Assembly (NCBI GenBank): GCA_030263665.1
Contig: SZPK01000006.1
Span: 124,001 to 188,000 of the forward strand
Length of the DNA: 64,000 nucleotides
Origin: Villigracilis sp024434165
GTDB taxonomy: Bacteria; Chloroflexota; Anaerolineae; Anaerolineales; Villigracilaceae
Reading direction: 5' to 3'
In this document: positions 50,887 through 58,662 of the stretch, one piece after another
How positions within the stretch are numbered: position 1 is the first letter of the stretch
How the letters are laid out: the number at the start of each line of letters is the position of its first letter
Position numbers and translations under genes: made by a program
Notes under the pieces: generated by a model
What the model was told of the DNA's origin: nothing
The model's database searches: none
What the model saw: the letters and a program-made list of their open reading frames with translations, nothing else

Positions 50887-52299
50887 TTAGCGGGTGAGGA
50901 ACCATGCCGCCACATACCCTTCATGGGTGGCATCTTTAACTTTAATCCACTGGTTGTTTGCGCCGACCTTGGATTCTCCGCCGGGCTCCGTGATGGTGAA
51001 TTCGTAGTTGATCGGCACACGCTTGATCAGCGTCGCATCGCTCACGACGGGTTGATTGCGCAGGGAGACCGCCTCGGCGGTGGTGCGCACTTTCACCGGA
51101 GTCCCGCTGGCGGGCGGGGTGGCGCTGGTCGTCTGGGCGGTGGAGCCGCCCGCGTATTTGACATACCACGCGGCGACGTATCCTTCCCTGCCGCCCGCAT
51201 CGCGGACCTTGATCCACTGGTTTTGCACGCCGACTTTTGGAATGGCTTGATTGGCGGGTTCGAGGCTGATCAATTGCTCGTCCGCGTTTATGTAGCGGAT
51301 GAGCGTTTCAGGCGAAACCACCGGCTTGCTGCGCAGGGAGATCTGCGTGGTGGGGTAGAGCGCCAATGCGCCGGCAGGCACGGGGGCGGGAGAGGGCGCG
51401 CTTCCAGGTTTGGGAGCGGAACCCGGCGTCGGGGCGGAACCGGGCGCGGGAGACGCGGCAGGTTTCGAGGTCGGGGTGGAGGCGGGGCTGCGCTTCTGGT
51501 CGGAGACATACCACGCGGCGACGTATCCCTGATCGCCGTTCGGGTCCTGCACCTGAATCCATTGCCCCTGCACGCCGATCTTTGCCTTCGCCTTGTCCTT
51601 CGGTTCGAGGCTGATGAGTTCGGTGTTCATCAACATGCGCTTCCACAGGTAGCCGGTGACGGAAGGCTCCGCGCGCAGGGCGAGGTCGTCTTCGGCGGCG
51701 TAAAGGATGAACTTCTCGGCGGGGAGCGGGAGGTTGGTTTTCCTGGGCGGCTCCGGCGGGATGACGCCGTAGTTGTTGAACCACAGCACCGCGCTGATCT
51801 CGGTTGCCAGTTTTGCGCCGTTGTATTTGTAGCGCGTGGTGAGCAATACTTCTTTATCGGGTGAATCGCCGCTGTATTTGTACGGGTCGTAGATGACGTA
51901 ATCTTCGCCCTTCTTTTCCTTCACCAGCACGAAATGGGTCTGAATGCCCGCCTGCTTGTTCCAATCCACCTGCAGGATGACCGGCTTGCCCTCGGCGACC
52001 GCCGCATCAATGAGGGCGATGGGGGCGGGGGTGGTTTCGCAGGGCTGCATATCGCGGTAGGCGCAGTTGCCCCACACGTACGGCAGGACGCTAGGGATAA
52101 AAAGCGCCCCCTGAAAACCGCCAGCCTTTTTCATTTTTTCGTTGACGGTTACAGGGGTCTCGTCGTACCCGATGCCGTTCAGCATCATCGTGACCGATGT
52201 GAGCAGGCATCCCCACGAGCCGATGGTCTCCTTTGAAAATCCGAGCGGAGTGTTCTTCCAGGCGTCGTCGTTCTGATAAAGGTTCTTGGTGACGAACAT
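50887..52299 (-). CDS. C39-like papain-fold peptidase with three SH3 domains, no signal peptide
   Basis: 470 residues from the ATG at 52299 (AGGAG 9 nt upstream). Residues 1 to about 190: peptidase C39_2-like with Cys in GSWGCLLTSVTMMLNG, His in GIQTHFVLVKEKKG and Asp in YVIYDPYKY. Then three bacterial SH3 domains: about 205-275, 320-390 and 410-470, each ending with a (H/R)EGYVAAW(Y/F) motif. They are joined by Pro/Ala/Ser-rich linkers (SAPTPGSAPKPGSAPS). No signal peptide or membrane helix, so it should stay in the cytoplasm unless released by lysis, which is uncommon for SH3-type wall enzymes. First gene of the TIR/SLATT/SLOG unit. Confidence 0.82.
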   Translation of the reverse strand: MFVTKNLYQNDDAWKNTPLGFSKETIGSWGCLLTSVTMMLNGIGYDETPVTVNEKMKKAGGFQGALFIPSVLPYVWGNCAYRDMQPCETTPAPIALIDAAVAEGKPVILQVDWNKQAGIQTHFVLVKEKKGEDYVIYDPYKYSGDSPDKEVLLTTRYKYNGAKLATEISAVLWFNNYGVIPPEPPRKTNLPLPAEKFILYAAEDDLALRAEPSVTGYLWKRMLMNTELISLEPKDKAKAKIGVQGQWIQVQDPNGDQGYVAAWYVSDQKRSPASTPTSKPAASPAPGSAPTPGSAPKPGSAPSPAPVPAGALALYPTTQISLRSKPVVSPETLIRYINADEQLISLEPANQAIPKVGVQNQWIKVRDAGGREGYVAAWYVKYAGGSTAQTTSATPPASGTPVKVRTTAEAVSLRNQPVVSDATLIKRVPINYEFTITEPGGESKVGANNQWIKVKDATHEGYVAAWFLTR

Positions 52300-52336
52300 A
52301 AACTTCATCTCCTGCTGAATTGGATTGGATAATTTT

Positions 52337-52365
52337 ACTCTATTTCGATTGTTATGAATTTGCAA
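52337..52365 (-). promoter_or_regulatory. Candidate promoter of the TIR/SLATT unit
   Basis: TTGCAA (52365-52360), 17-nt spacer, TAGAGT (52342-52337), 38 nt before the start at 52299. The -35 box touches the end of the 158-bp repeat copy B. Confidence 0.35.
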
Positions 52366-52369
52366 CTTT

Positions 52370-52526
52370 TTAACTCAAGTTGCCACCTTCCAATAGATTT
52401 TCCAGGTTCCCCGCCAAAGCCCTCACCCTGCCCTCTCCTATCGGGAGAGGGGGAAGTCATCCCGGAATATATAACCTTGTTTGGGGTGAGGGAAGCCTCT
52501 TGAAACCAAGGCAGCAACTCGGGTTT
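52370..52526. repeat. 158-bp dispersed repeat, copy B (reversed)
   Basis: Reverse complement of 23828-23985 with about four differences (one G missing). It lies directly upstream of the promoter of the TIR/SLATT unit. The remaining 52527-52657 shows no gene. Confidence 0.85.
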
Positions 52527-52657
52527 TTTAAGAAAGGATGCTCCCGCCTCTTTTCTGACCCGTGCCCTGCCTGCCCCCATTTGAGTCCTGCCGCCCTCCT
52601 GGCTTGTACCCAAATAATATGAAGATGTGGGGCGGCCCCATCCGCGCAAGGTGTTTT

Positions 52658-53929
52658 TTATTTACAACAGACCCACGCACCCGCCATCAACTCTTCCGGG
52701 ATTCCGGAATCGCCCGCAAACTGACGAGCCGCGAACCTGCCGCCCTGCATCACATATTCGATATTGCCGCGTTCGGCGAGCGAACGCAAATCCTCCAGCG
52801 GGTTTTTCTTCACGATAAGCAGGTCTGCCAGTTTTCCGGCTTCGAGCGTGCCGAGTTTACTCTCCCAGCCGAGCGCGCGCGCCGCGTTTTTCGTCGCCGC
52901 AACGATGCAATCCATTGCAGACATCCCCGCCTGCGACATGTAATACAACTCCAGCGCATTCTCACCGTGGAAGTTATATGGCGTGGCGGCGTCGGTTCCC
53001 ATTGCAATCGGCACGCCCGCCTCGTGCGCCTTGCGGAGCGAGAGCATCGCATCCTCCTGGGTTTCCCTGCTCTTTTCCATGATCCAATCCGGGATGCCGG
53101 GCTTGTTGCCGTCGAGGACATCGAACCCCGCTTTGAGGGTCGGCACGAGGAATATCCCTTCTTTTGCCATGCGTTCCATCACGCGCGGATCGCGGTTCAG
53201 GTACGTGCCGTGTTCGATGGTTTTTGCGCCCGCCTCCACAGCATTGCGAATCCCTTCGATGCCGTGCGCGTGCGCCGCGACGATCTTGCCCACTTTGGCG
53301 GTTTCCACCACCGCCGCGCGAATCTCTTCCAACTCGAATTGCGCTGCGCCGGGTTTTTCGCCGGGCGCAAGCACGGCTCCCGTCGCCAGAACCTTGATCA
53401 GATCCGCCCCGGCTTTCAGTTGTTCGCGCGCTGCCTTGCGGACCTCGTCCACGCCGTCGGCTTCGCGGTACATGCCGTCGTACCATTCGCTGCCTGTGGA
53501 GGTGATCGAAAGCAGTTTGCCTGCCAATACCATGCGCGGCGCGGCAAACCAGCCTGCCTCCGCCGCCTTGCGCAGGGAGAACTCAAGGTGATGCCGCCCG
53601 CCCACATCGCGGATGGTGGTGATTCCCGCCGCAAGCGTATTCTGCGCATGCCGGAGCATGACCAGCATCGTCCAGCCCCATGGACCGTTCAGGGTGCTGT
53701 CCGGCAGGCTCTCCGCCGCAATGTGAACGTGACAGTCAATCAGTCCCGGCAAAATGAAGCGCCCGGCCAGGTCAATTTCGTTTACTGATTTCTCATCGGG
53801 CGGCTGCCATCCTTCCGAAGCGCCCGCGTAAAGGATGCTGTCGTTCTCTATCGCCACGCTTCCGCGTTCGATTGGTTTGCCGCCTGTCCCATTTATGACG
53901 GTGGCGTTTTTGAATAAAGTAATGCTCAT
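52658..53929 (-). CDS. Metal-dependent amidohydrolase (prolidase/imidazolonepropionase-like)
   Basis: 423 residues. Amidohydrolase barrel: HVH metal ligands in LPGLIDCHVHIAAES, a metal-bridging Lys in LIKVLATGAVLAPG, His in VAAHAHGIEG and IEHGTYLN, Asp in AMGTDAATPYN, and the end GTLEAGKLADLLIVKKNPL. Typical binuclear enzyme of the Xaa-Pro dipeptidase/imidazolonepropionase-like group; substrate not known. Cytoplasmic. The DUF4760-like gene lies 3 nt upstream. Confidence 0.88.
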   Translation of the reverse strand: MSITLFKNATVINGTGGKPIERGSVAIENDSILYAGASEGWQPPDEKSVNEIDLAGRFILPGLIDCHVHIAAESLPDSTLNGPWGWTMLVMLRHAQNTLAAGITTIRDVGGRHHLEFSLRKAAEAGWFAAPRMVLAGKLLSITSTGSEWYDGMYREADGVDEVRKAAREQLKAGADLIKVLATGAVLAPGEKPGAAQFELEEIRAAVVETAKVGKIVAAHAHGIEGIRNAVEAGAKTIEHGTYLNRDPRVMERMAKEGIFLVPTLKAGFDVLDGNKPGIPDWIMEKSRETQEDAMLSLRKAHEAGVPIAMGTDAATPYNFHGENALELYYMSQAGMSAMDCIVAATKNAARALGWESKLGTLEAGKLADLLIVKKNPLEDLRSLAERGNIEYVMQGGRFAARQFAGDSGIPEELMAGAWVCCK

Positions 53930-53931
53930 GG

Positions 53932-54435
53932 TTACGGCTTCCAGTTTTTATGGGCTCGATAAGCGGGCGGCGGCTGGATTTTTTGATCGCGCTCCATCAC
54001 CCGTTCCGCCAGCCATTGAAACCACTCGAACGCGGATTCGCGCTTCCACGCCGCGCGAATCTCCAATACATAATTTTCCAGCCTGTTCCATGAAAGCATG
54101 ATGGGCCCGCTGTAGGCGTCTTCCACCATGGCAATATCTATCTCGCGGCGGAAAACAAGGATGCCGAGACGCTCCCATGTGCCAAGCAGCATGTAGAACG
54201 CCAGGTGTTGATCCGGCGAAAGACCGTCAACTTCCTCCTTGCCGGGGTTGTGATCGAGCTCGAGAACGTACAGCAAACCCCGCACAAAGTCGTTGGTTTG
54301 AAACGAATTCAGCATCAGGATCGCGGCTTCGCGCTTCCGCATTGCCTGAAAATTTCTCAAGTTCAGGATTCCGAAAATGATGCCGAGAATGACCGCAGTG
54401 GTGGATATGATCTGAAAAATCAGGGTGAGTTCCAT
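53932..54435 (-). CDS. DUF4760-like membrane protein
   Basis: 167 residues from the ATG at 54435 (AGGAGG 6 nt upstream). One N-terminal membrane helix (MELTLIFQIISTTAVILGIIFG), then a helical cytoplasmic part with LNLRNFQAMRKREAAILML, a YMLLGTWERLGILVFRREID element and RLENYVLEIRAAWKRE. The order fits DUF4760-type proteins, whose role is unknown. Confidence 0.65.
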   Translation of the reverse strand: MELTLIFQIISTTAVILGIIFGILNLRNFQAMRKREAAILMLNSFQTNDFVRGLLYVLELDHNPGKEEVDGLSPDQHLAFYMLLGTWERLGILVFRREIDIAMVEDAYSGPIMLSWNRLENYVLEIRAAWKRESAFEWFQWLAERVMERDQKIQPPPAYRAHKNWKP

Positions 54436-54505
54436 CAGCCGCCTCCTTGCCTGCTGTTTACCACGTGAATGGAAACGATTGCCGCGCGCCAATCCGAAAA
54501 TCGGA

Positions 54506-55246
54506 TTATTTGTGATTCTGATATTGCTTTAGCCACCAGGCGGAGCCGGGCAAGCCGCTGGTTCGCACGGCGTTGAGCAGCGAATGGGTGTCGAAATACA
54601 CGCGGCGCAGGTCCACTTTGAACGTGCTGCCGGTCTGTTCGAGAATGGCATATTCCGCCCAGGGCAGAAGGGTGGGCGGCTTTCCGGGTGCGTACGCATG
54701 CAGGAAGGCGTTGCCGACACTGCCCGAATTCAGGATGAGCAGGCTGCCGTGCCGCCGGTGCATTTGAATGTGGGAATGTCCGCCGATAAAAACGGTGGCG
54801 GGCTGCCCTGCAAGGAATTCATCCAGTTTGTCGGCGGAGGTGGTGGCAAGGATGAGATCGGTGGTGGAACGGGGGGAGCCGTGAAAGGCGAGCAGTTTTA
54901 TCTTTGCGGAAAATTCGATTTCATGCGTTGCGGCAAAGGATTGGATGAAGTTCAAATCGCCGTCCGTGAGGCGTTCGCGCCCCCAATAAAGGTCCGGGAC
55001 AAGGTAATCGGTGATTTCATACTCCCCGGCTTTTTCAGGTTCCAGAATCGCCGCATCGTGATTGCCTTTGACATTGACGCTGTTGATTTCCCGGAGCGCA
55101 TCCAGCACTTCGCGCGGGTGTGGTCCGAGCGTGACGGTATCTCCGAGGCAGATGATTTGGTCTGCCCCCTGTTTCTTAATATCCATAAGGACAGCTTCCA
55201 GCGCCGTGAAGTTGCCATGAATGTCTGAAATGAATGCAATCCGCAT
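54506..55246 (-). CDS. Metallophosphoesterase (YfcE/MJ0936-like)
   Basis: 246 residues. Calcineurin-like motifs in order: ISDIHGNFTALEAVL, CLGDTVTLGPHP, VKGNHDAAIL, FHGSP, FIGGHSHIQMHRR. All five metal-ligand blocks are complete. Probable cytoplasmic phosphodiesterase; substrate unknown. Single gene. Confidence 0.92.
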   Translation of the reverse strand: MRIAFISDIHGNFTALEAVLMDIKKQGADQIICLGDTVTLGPHPREVLDALREINSVNVKGNHDAAILEPEKAGEYEITDYLVPDLYWGRERLTDGDLNFIQSFAATHEIEFSAKIKLLAFHGSPRSTTDLILATTSADKLDEFLAGQPATVFIGGHSHIQMHRRHGSLLILNSGSVGNAFLHAYAPGKPPTLLPWAEYAILEQTGSTFKVDLRRVYFDTHSLLNAVRTSGLPGSAWWLKQYQNHK

Positions 55247-55380
55247 GAGATACTCTTTACCCTACCATTGTACACGACATGATAAGCCTGAGAATTTTGG
55301 GGACTTGAAATAGCACTTTTGGGTGATGCCGGGCGCTGCGCATCCTCTCTGACCCGGCGGCTGCCAGCCATGCCTGAAAA

Positions 55381-55827
55381 TTATCCATCCTTTATGGCGA
55401 TCTCATGGGTGCTGATTTCGAGTTCGAGTTCGTCGCCGTATTGGAGCGCGGGAATTTCATGGGCGATCACTTCGATCAACGATGGGTTTTGAAAATGGCT
55501 CTTCTTTGTCTCCGGGTGTGGATAATACACCCAGCCCGGGTATTCATTGCCGTTGAAAACGACTTTGCAACGCGAAAAGGAAAACGTTTCCGGCGGGTGC
55601 AGGTCCGTCCATTCCACCAGTTCGAAAGTAACCTCCGGCGCGGACATTTCGAACGTGAACGGCGCGATGGAAATGTTCAATGTGCCGTTGAAATATTCAT
55701 ACAGGTCCAGCCCCAGTCGTTTGAAGAACGGCTTCTGCTTTTCCAGCGTGCTGTATGGATAGTCTTTGGATGGACGCGAGGCGACCTGGTGTCCGCGCAC
55801 GAGGATGCCGCGCAGGGTTCTCTTCAT
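55381..55827 (-). CDS. Hypothetical protein
   Basis: 148 residues. Starts MKRTLRGILVRGHQVASRPS, followed by YPYSTLEKQKPFFKRLGLDL and a mainly beta part with FNGTLNISIAPFTFEM and YPGWVYYPHPETKKSHF, ending with IPALQYGDELELEI. The Leu-Asp-Tyr/FNGTLN part looks like riboflavin-kinase-like or CTP-dependent RFK folds (G+V+xGxGxG replaced by RGILVRGHQVAS), and the last strand pattern YGDxLEL fits that too. This is a weak, unproved resemblance. Confidence 0.6.
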   Translation of the reverse strand: MKRTLRGILVRGHQVASRPSKDYPYSTLEKQKPFFKRLGLDLYEYFNGTLNISIAPFTFEMSAPEVTFELVEWTDLHPPETFSFSRCKVVFNGNEYPGWVYYPHPETKKSHFQNPSLIEVIAHEIPALQYGDELELEISTHEIAIKDG

Positions 55828-55963
55828 GGTTCGCGCAAGTATATCAGGTTGGTGGCGGAGAGAATTTGGAAATCCTGTCCGGGATGCACCCGCTTTGGGA
55901 GTGGTACCAGCCGCGAGGTCCGCAGGAGGCGGGGGTGCGCCGAAAAATAGTCCCCGCCGGGGG

Positions 55964-55992
55964 TTGAAATTTTAGAAAAAATGTTCTAAAAT
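55964..55992 (+). promoter_or_regulatory. Promoter with embedded palindromic operator, VOC gene
   Basis: TTGAAA (55964-55969), 17-nt spacer, TAAAAT (55987-55992). Between and across the boxes sits a perfect inverted repeat TTTTAGAA-N6-TTCTAAAA (55970-55991), suited to a dimeric repressor. The right half reads TGTTCTA, as in some LexA-type boxes. Confidence 0.6.
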
Positions 55993-56030
55993 AGGATATT
56001 CGCATCCGCTTTTATAAAAAGGAGTATCCG

Positions 56031-56393
56031 ATGTCTAAACGAAATGTTGTCCATATCGAAATCCCTGCCGCAAACGTGGAGGCAGCGGGGCAGTTCTATC
56101 ATGACCTGTTCGACTGGAAACTTCAGCCCGTCCCTGAAATGAATTACACCATGTGGGAGGCGGGCGATGGCGACAATTATGGCGGCTTCCCGGAAGTTTC
56201 GGAGGAAAACCCCGCCGGGCGTGTGTTGATCTACATTGCGAGCGACGACATCGAAGAGGATTTGGAAAAGGTCGTGGAACTGGGCGGCAGGATCTTGCAT
56301 GAAAAAGCGGAGATTCCCGGCACAGGCTGGTACGGTATCTTCGAAGACCCCACCGGGAATGTGCTCGGCTTGTACACCGGGATGAAAGGCTGA
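56031..56393 (+). CDS. VOC family protein (glyoxalase-like)
   Basis: 120 residues. One VOC module pair: NVVHIEIPAANVEAAGQFYHDLFDWKL at the start and YGIFEDPTGNVLGLYT at the end. Metal ligands by position: H8 and possibly E at the end are kept only in part. AAAGGAG precedes the ATG. Its promoter carries a palindrome, so it is likely under stress or ligand control. Substrate unknown. Confidence 0.88.
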   Translation: MSKRNVVHIEIPAANVEAAGQFYHDLFDWKLQPVPEMNYTMWEAGDGDNYGGFPEVSEENPAGRVLIYIASDDIEEDLEKVVELGGRILHEKAEIPGTGWYGIFEDPTGNVLGLYTGMKG

Positions 56394-56478
56394 CTGGGCA
56401 TATTATGAACGAACCGGTTCGAGCGCTTCCCCCGAAAACGAAGGCAGATCATACCTTCAAAAGAGGAATGTAATTGCC

Positions 56479-56784
56479 GTGTATGCGATGATGGGAAAAC
56501 TTACCGCCTTGAATGGAAAGCGCGGCATGCTTGCGGAGGTGCTGCTGCGCGCTTCGCAAGTGGCTGCCCAAATGGACGGCTGCCGCTCGTACGTTATCTT
56601 CGAGGATTTGCGCGATGAGACCTGCCTGTGGGTGTTCGAAACCTGGGACAGTAAGGACGCGCACGATGCCTCTCTTCAGGATGAACGGGTGCGGTCGCTG
56701 ATTGCCGAGGCGAAGCCGATGATTGATGGAATGCCGTTCGGCGCTGAACTGCGCCTGATCGGCGGGCATGGAATTTCCTGCTGA
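56479..56784 (+). CDS. Antibiotic biosynthesis monooxygenase (ABM) family protein
   Basis: 101 residues from a GTG at 56479 (AGAGGA upstream). YgiN-like ferredoxin fold: GKLTALNGKRGMLAEVLLRAS, CRSYVIFEDLRDETCLWVFETWDSKDAHDAS. Members are small quinol or haem-handling monooxygenases. 85 nt downstream of the VOC gene and perhaps on the same transcript. Confidence 0.85.
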   Translation: MYAMMGKLTALNGKRGMLAEVLLRASQVAAQMDGCRSYVIFEDLRDETCLWVFETWDSKDAHDASLQDERVRSLIAEAKPMIDGMPFGAELRLIGGHGISC

Positions 56785-56943
56785 CTTCGCCGCTTGACGC
56801 AGGTTGTCCGCGGTGGTATGCTTGCGCGCAATGTCCAACCGGCTGAACACCAACACCAATATCAACCTCACCAATGATGATTTGGTGAGGCATTGGTGGT
56901 TCTCAGGTGAACAGGAAAAGGTTCAGCCTGGCTAGTTACACCC

Positions 56944-56970
56944 AATGCCCCGAAATTTCGGGGCATTATT
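56944..56970 (+). terminator. Terminator after the ABM region
   Basis: Perfect stem AATGCCCCGAAA / TTTCGGGGCATT (56944-56967) then ATTTTTA. Confidence 0.75.
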
Positions 56971-56974
56971 TTTA

Positions 56975-57031
56975 CCTCACCCATCCCCTCCCGCCCCTGC
57001 CTTCGGCAGGATAGGGTGGGGTTGGGAGAGG
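56975..57031. repeat. CCTCACCC...GGGAGAGG repeat before the aminotransferase gene
   Basis: Outer arms CCTCACCCATCCCCTCCC and GGTGGGGTTGGGAGAGG with an inner CCTGCC TTC GGCAGG hairpin. Same general type as the palindrome inside the fused Xdh gene and the middle of the 158-bp repeat. It ends directly before the CAGGAG ribosome-binding site of the gene at 57044. Confidence 0.6.
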
Positions 57032-57043
57032 TCAGGAGCCACC

Positions 57044-58345
57044 ATGATTCCCAACACCACCCCCGTCCTCGCCGTTGACGAAAAGAATCTCGTTCCCGTC
57101 AGCGATCACCTCAAGCAAATGGCGGATATTCCTCCCTCGCGCATGTTCCTCATCAACAAATCGTTGAAGGTGTATCAGGAGAAAAATCCCGGAGGGAAAA
57201 TCTTCGACGCCTCGCAAGGGGATGGCGGCGCGTCGCTGCCCGGCACCCCAAAATTTATTCTGGAACGTGCGCTTCAACTTCAACTGGAGCATGGTACGGC
57301 TTACGACATGCCGTTCGGCACGGACGCCTATCGCAAGTCCGTGATCGAGCAATATTGGAAGTTAGACTCCGCCTCTGGTTGGGGTCCCGCCAACGTCCTC
57401 GGCACTGCGGGCGGACGCGACGCGCTGATCAAAGCTTATCAAGCCATGCTCGCCCTCGGTCACGGACGGCAAGGCGATCTCATCATGGTCTCGCGCGTCC
57501 CGTGGATCTCGTACAACTGGGGACCATACGGAGTTGGCGCAAATGTCCTCTGGGCGCCCGGCGACCCCGCGCAGGGGTGGGCGTATTCCGAAGATGCAAT
57601 CCGTGAGAGCGTGAAGTTCGCCGAATCGAAGGGACGCAAAATCGCAGGTCTTGTCATCACCAATCCCGATAATCCCACTGGCTTGACCATCGCAGTCGAA
57701 AAGCAGGTCTCGCTCGCCAAAGCCGCGTTGGAATCTGGTGTTGCGTTTGTCCTCTTCGACTGGATGTACCACTACGTGACCGACGAATCCCCGATGGATT
57801 TGAACTCCTTCCTCAAGTTCTTCACCCCCGAAGAACGTAAGCGCATCATGTTCCTGGACGGAATTACCAAATCGCTTGGCGGATCGAACGTCCGCAACTG
57901 CCATTTGATCGCGGATGAAGCCGTCATCAAGTTCATCACGGCGCGCGCGTCACATACGGTCATGCCTTCGTTCTTCTCATTGGCAGTCGCTATGGCAGCC
58001 TACGAAATGGGATTTGCCGAAGCCGCCAAGACCATCATCGAACCGACCAACGCCAGCCGCGTTGCCTTGAAAAAACTCCTCGCCGAAAACGGATTCCAGC
58101 ACATCATCGGCAAGGGATATTACGCCTTCATCAATGTAGGTGAGTTTATCAAGGCGAAAGGCTGGGCAGATACCGAACCACTCGGTCAATATCTCGCTGA
58201 AAATCACGGAGTCGCCGTTGTCCCTGGCGCGTTCTTCTCACCCTTTGGGGGTGAGTGGATTCGTTTCTCCTACGCCACGCCTGTGGAACGGACGGAAGGC
58301 GCGTTTGGGAGGTTAGTGGAGGGATTGGAGTCGTTGAAAAAGTAG
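57044..58345 (+). CDS. PLP-dependent class I/II aminotransferase
   Basis: 433 residues from the ATG at 57044 (CAGGAG upstream); the frame before it is repeat DNA. Fold-type I: LGTAGGRDALIKAYQ, VITNPDNPTGLTI, FDWMYHYVTDESP and FLDGITKSLGGSNVRNC, in which K in ITKSLGGS should bind PLP. The C-terminal small domain ends with WIRFSYATPVERTEGAFGRL. Cytoplasmic; amino acid or amine substrate not clear. The gene for a GCS2-like/M20 fusion follows 317 nt later on the same strand. Confidence 0.88.
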   Translation: MIPNTTPVLAVDEKNLVPVSDHLKQMADIPPSRMFLINKSLKVYQEKNPGGKIFDASQGDGGASLPGTPKFILERALQLQLEHGTAYDMPFGTDAYRKSVIEQYWKLDSASGWGPANVLGTAGGRDALIKAYQAMLALGHGRQGDLIMVSRVPWISYNWGPYGVGANVLWAPGDPAQGWAYSEDAIRESVKFAESKGRKIAGLVITNPDNPTGLTIAVEKQVSLAKAALESGVAFVLFDWMYHYVTDESPMDLNSFLKFFTPEERKRIMFLDGITKSLGGSNVRNCHLIADEAVIKFITARASHTVMPSFFSLAVAMAAYEMGFAEAAKTIIEPTNASRVALKKLLAENGFQHIIGKGYYAFINVGEFIKAKGWADTEPLGQYLAENHGVAVVPGAFFSPFGGEWIRFSYATPVERTEGAFGRLVEGLESLKK

Positions 58346-58662
58346 AAAGTGGTTTGATAATCTGAGAGGTCTTTGTTCATGCTCGTAATTTTAGCAGAGA
58401 CTCTTGCTATACCATCCACGAATTTTCAATCACGAATAAACGAACGGGCGCGACTCAATTCGTTTATTCGTGGCACATTCGTGGACGGAATACCTCGAAG
58501 GCACGTTCGCAAGATTAATGGAACAGCTTTTGACTTTTTCCTTATCACCAATGAGCAAATGACATAGTTTTTGAATTGTCTTGACCTGCCACTTTCTACT
58601 TTCCACCCCTCTTTCTTCTTTCCTCTTTCATAATCATACACCTCACGCCTTAGGAATCCTAC
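58346..58662. other. Gene-free stretch with a repeat-type hairpin
   Basis: Contains a perfect 14-bp inverted repeat CACGAATAAACGAA (58431-58444) / TTCGTTTATTCGTG (58459-58472) and a further ATTCGTGG. Near the end CTTTCTACTTTCCACCCC-type low-complexity DNA. No gene seen. Confidence 0.55.

Noticed and set aside
52380..52649. Short frames across the second copy of the 158-bp repeat
   Set aside because: Same frames appear in copy A in another context, and no ribosome-binding site is present.
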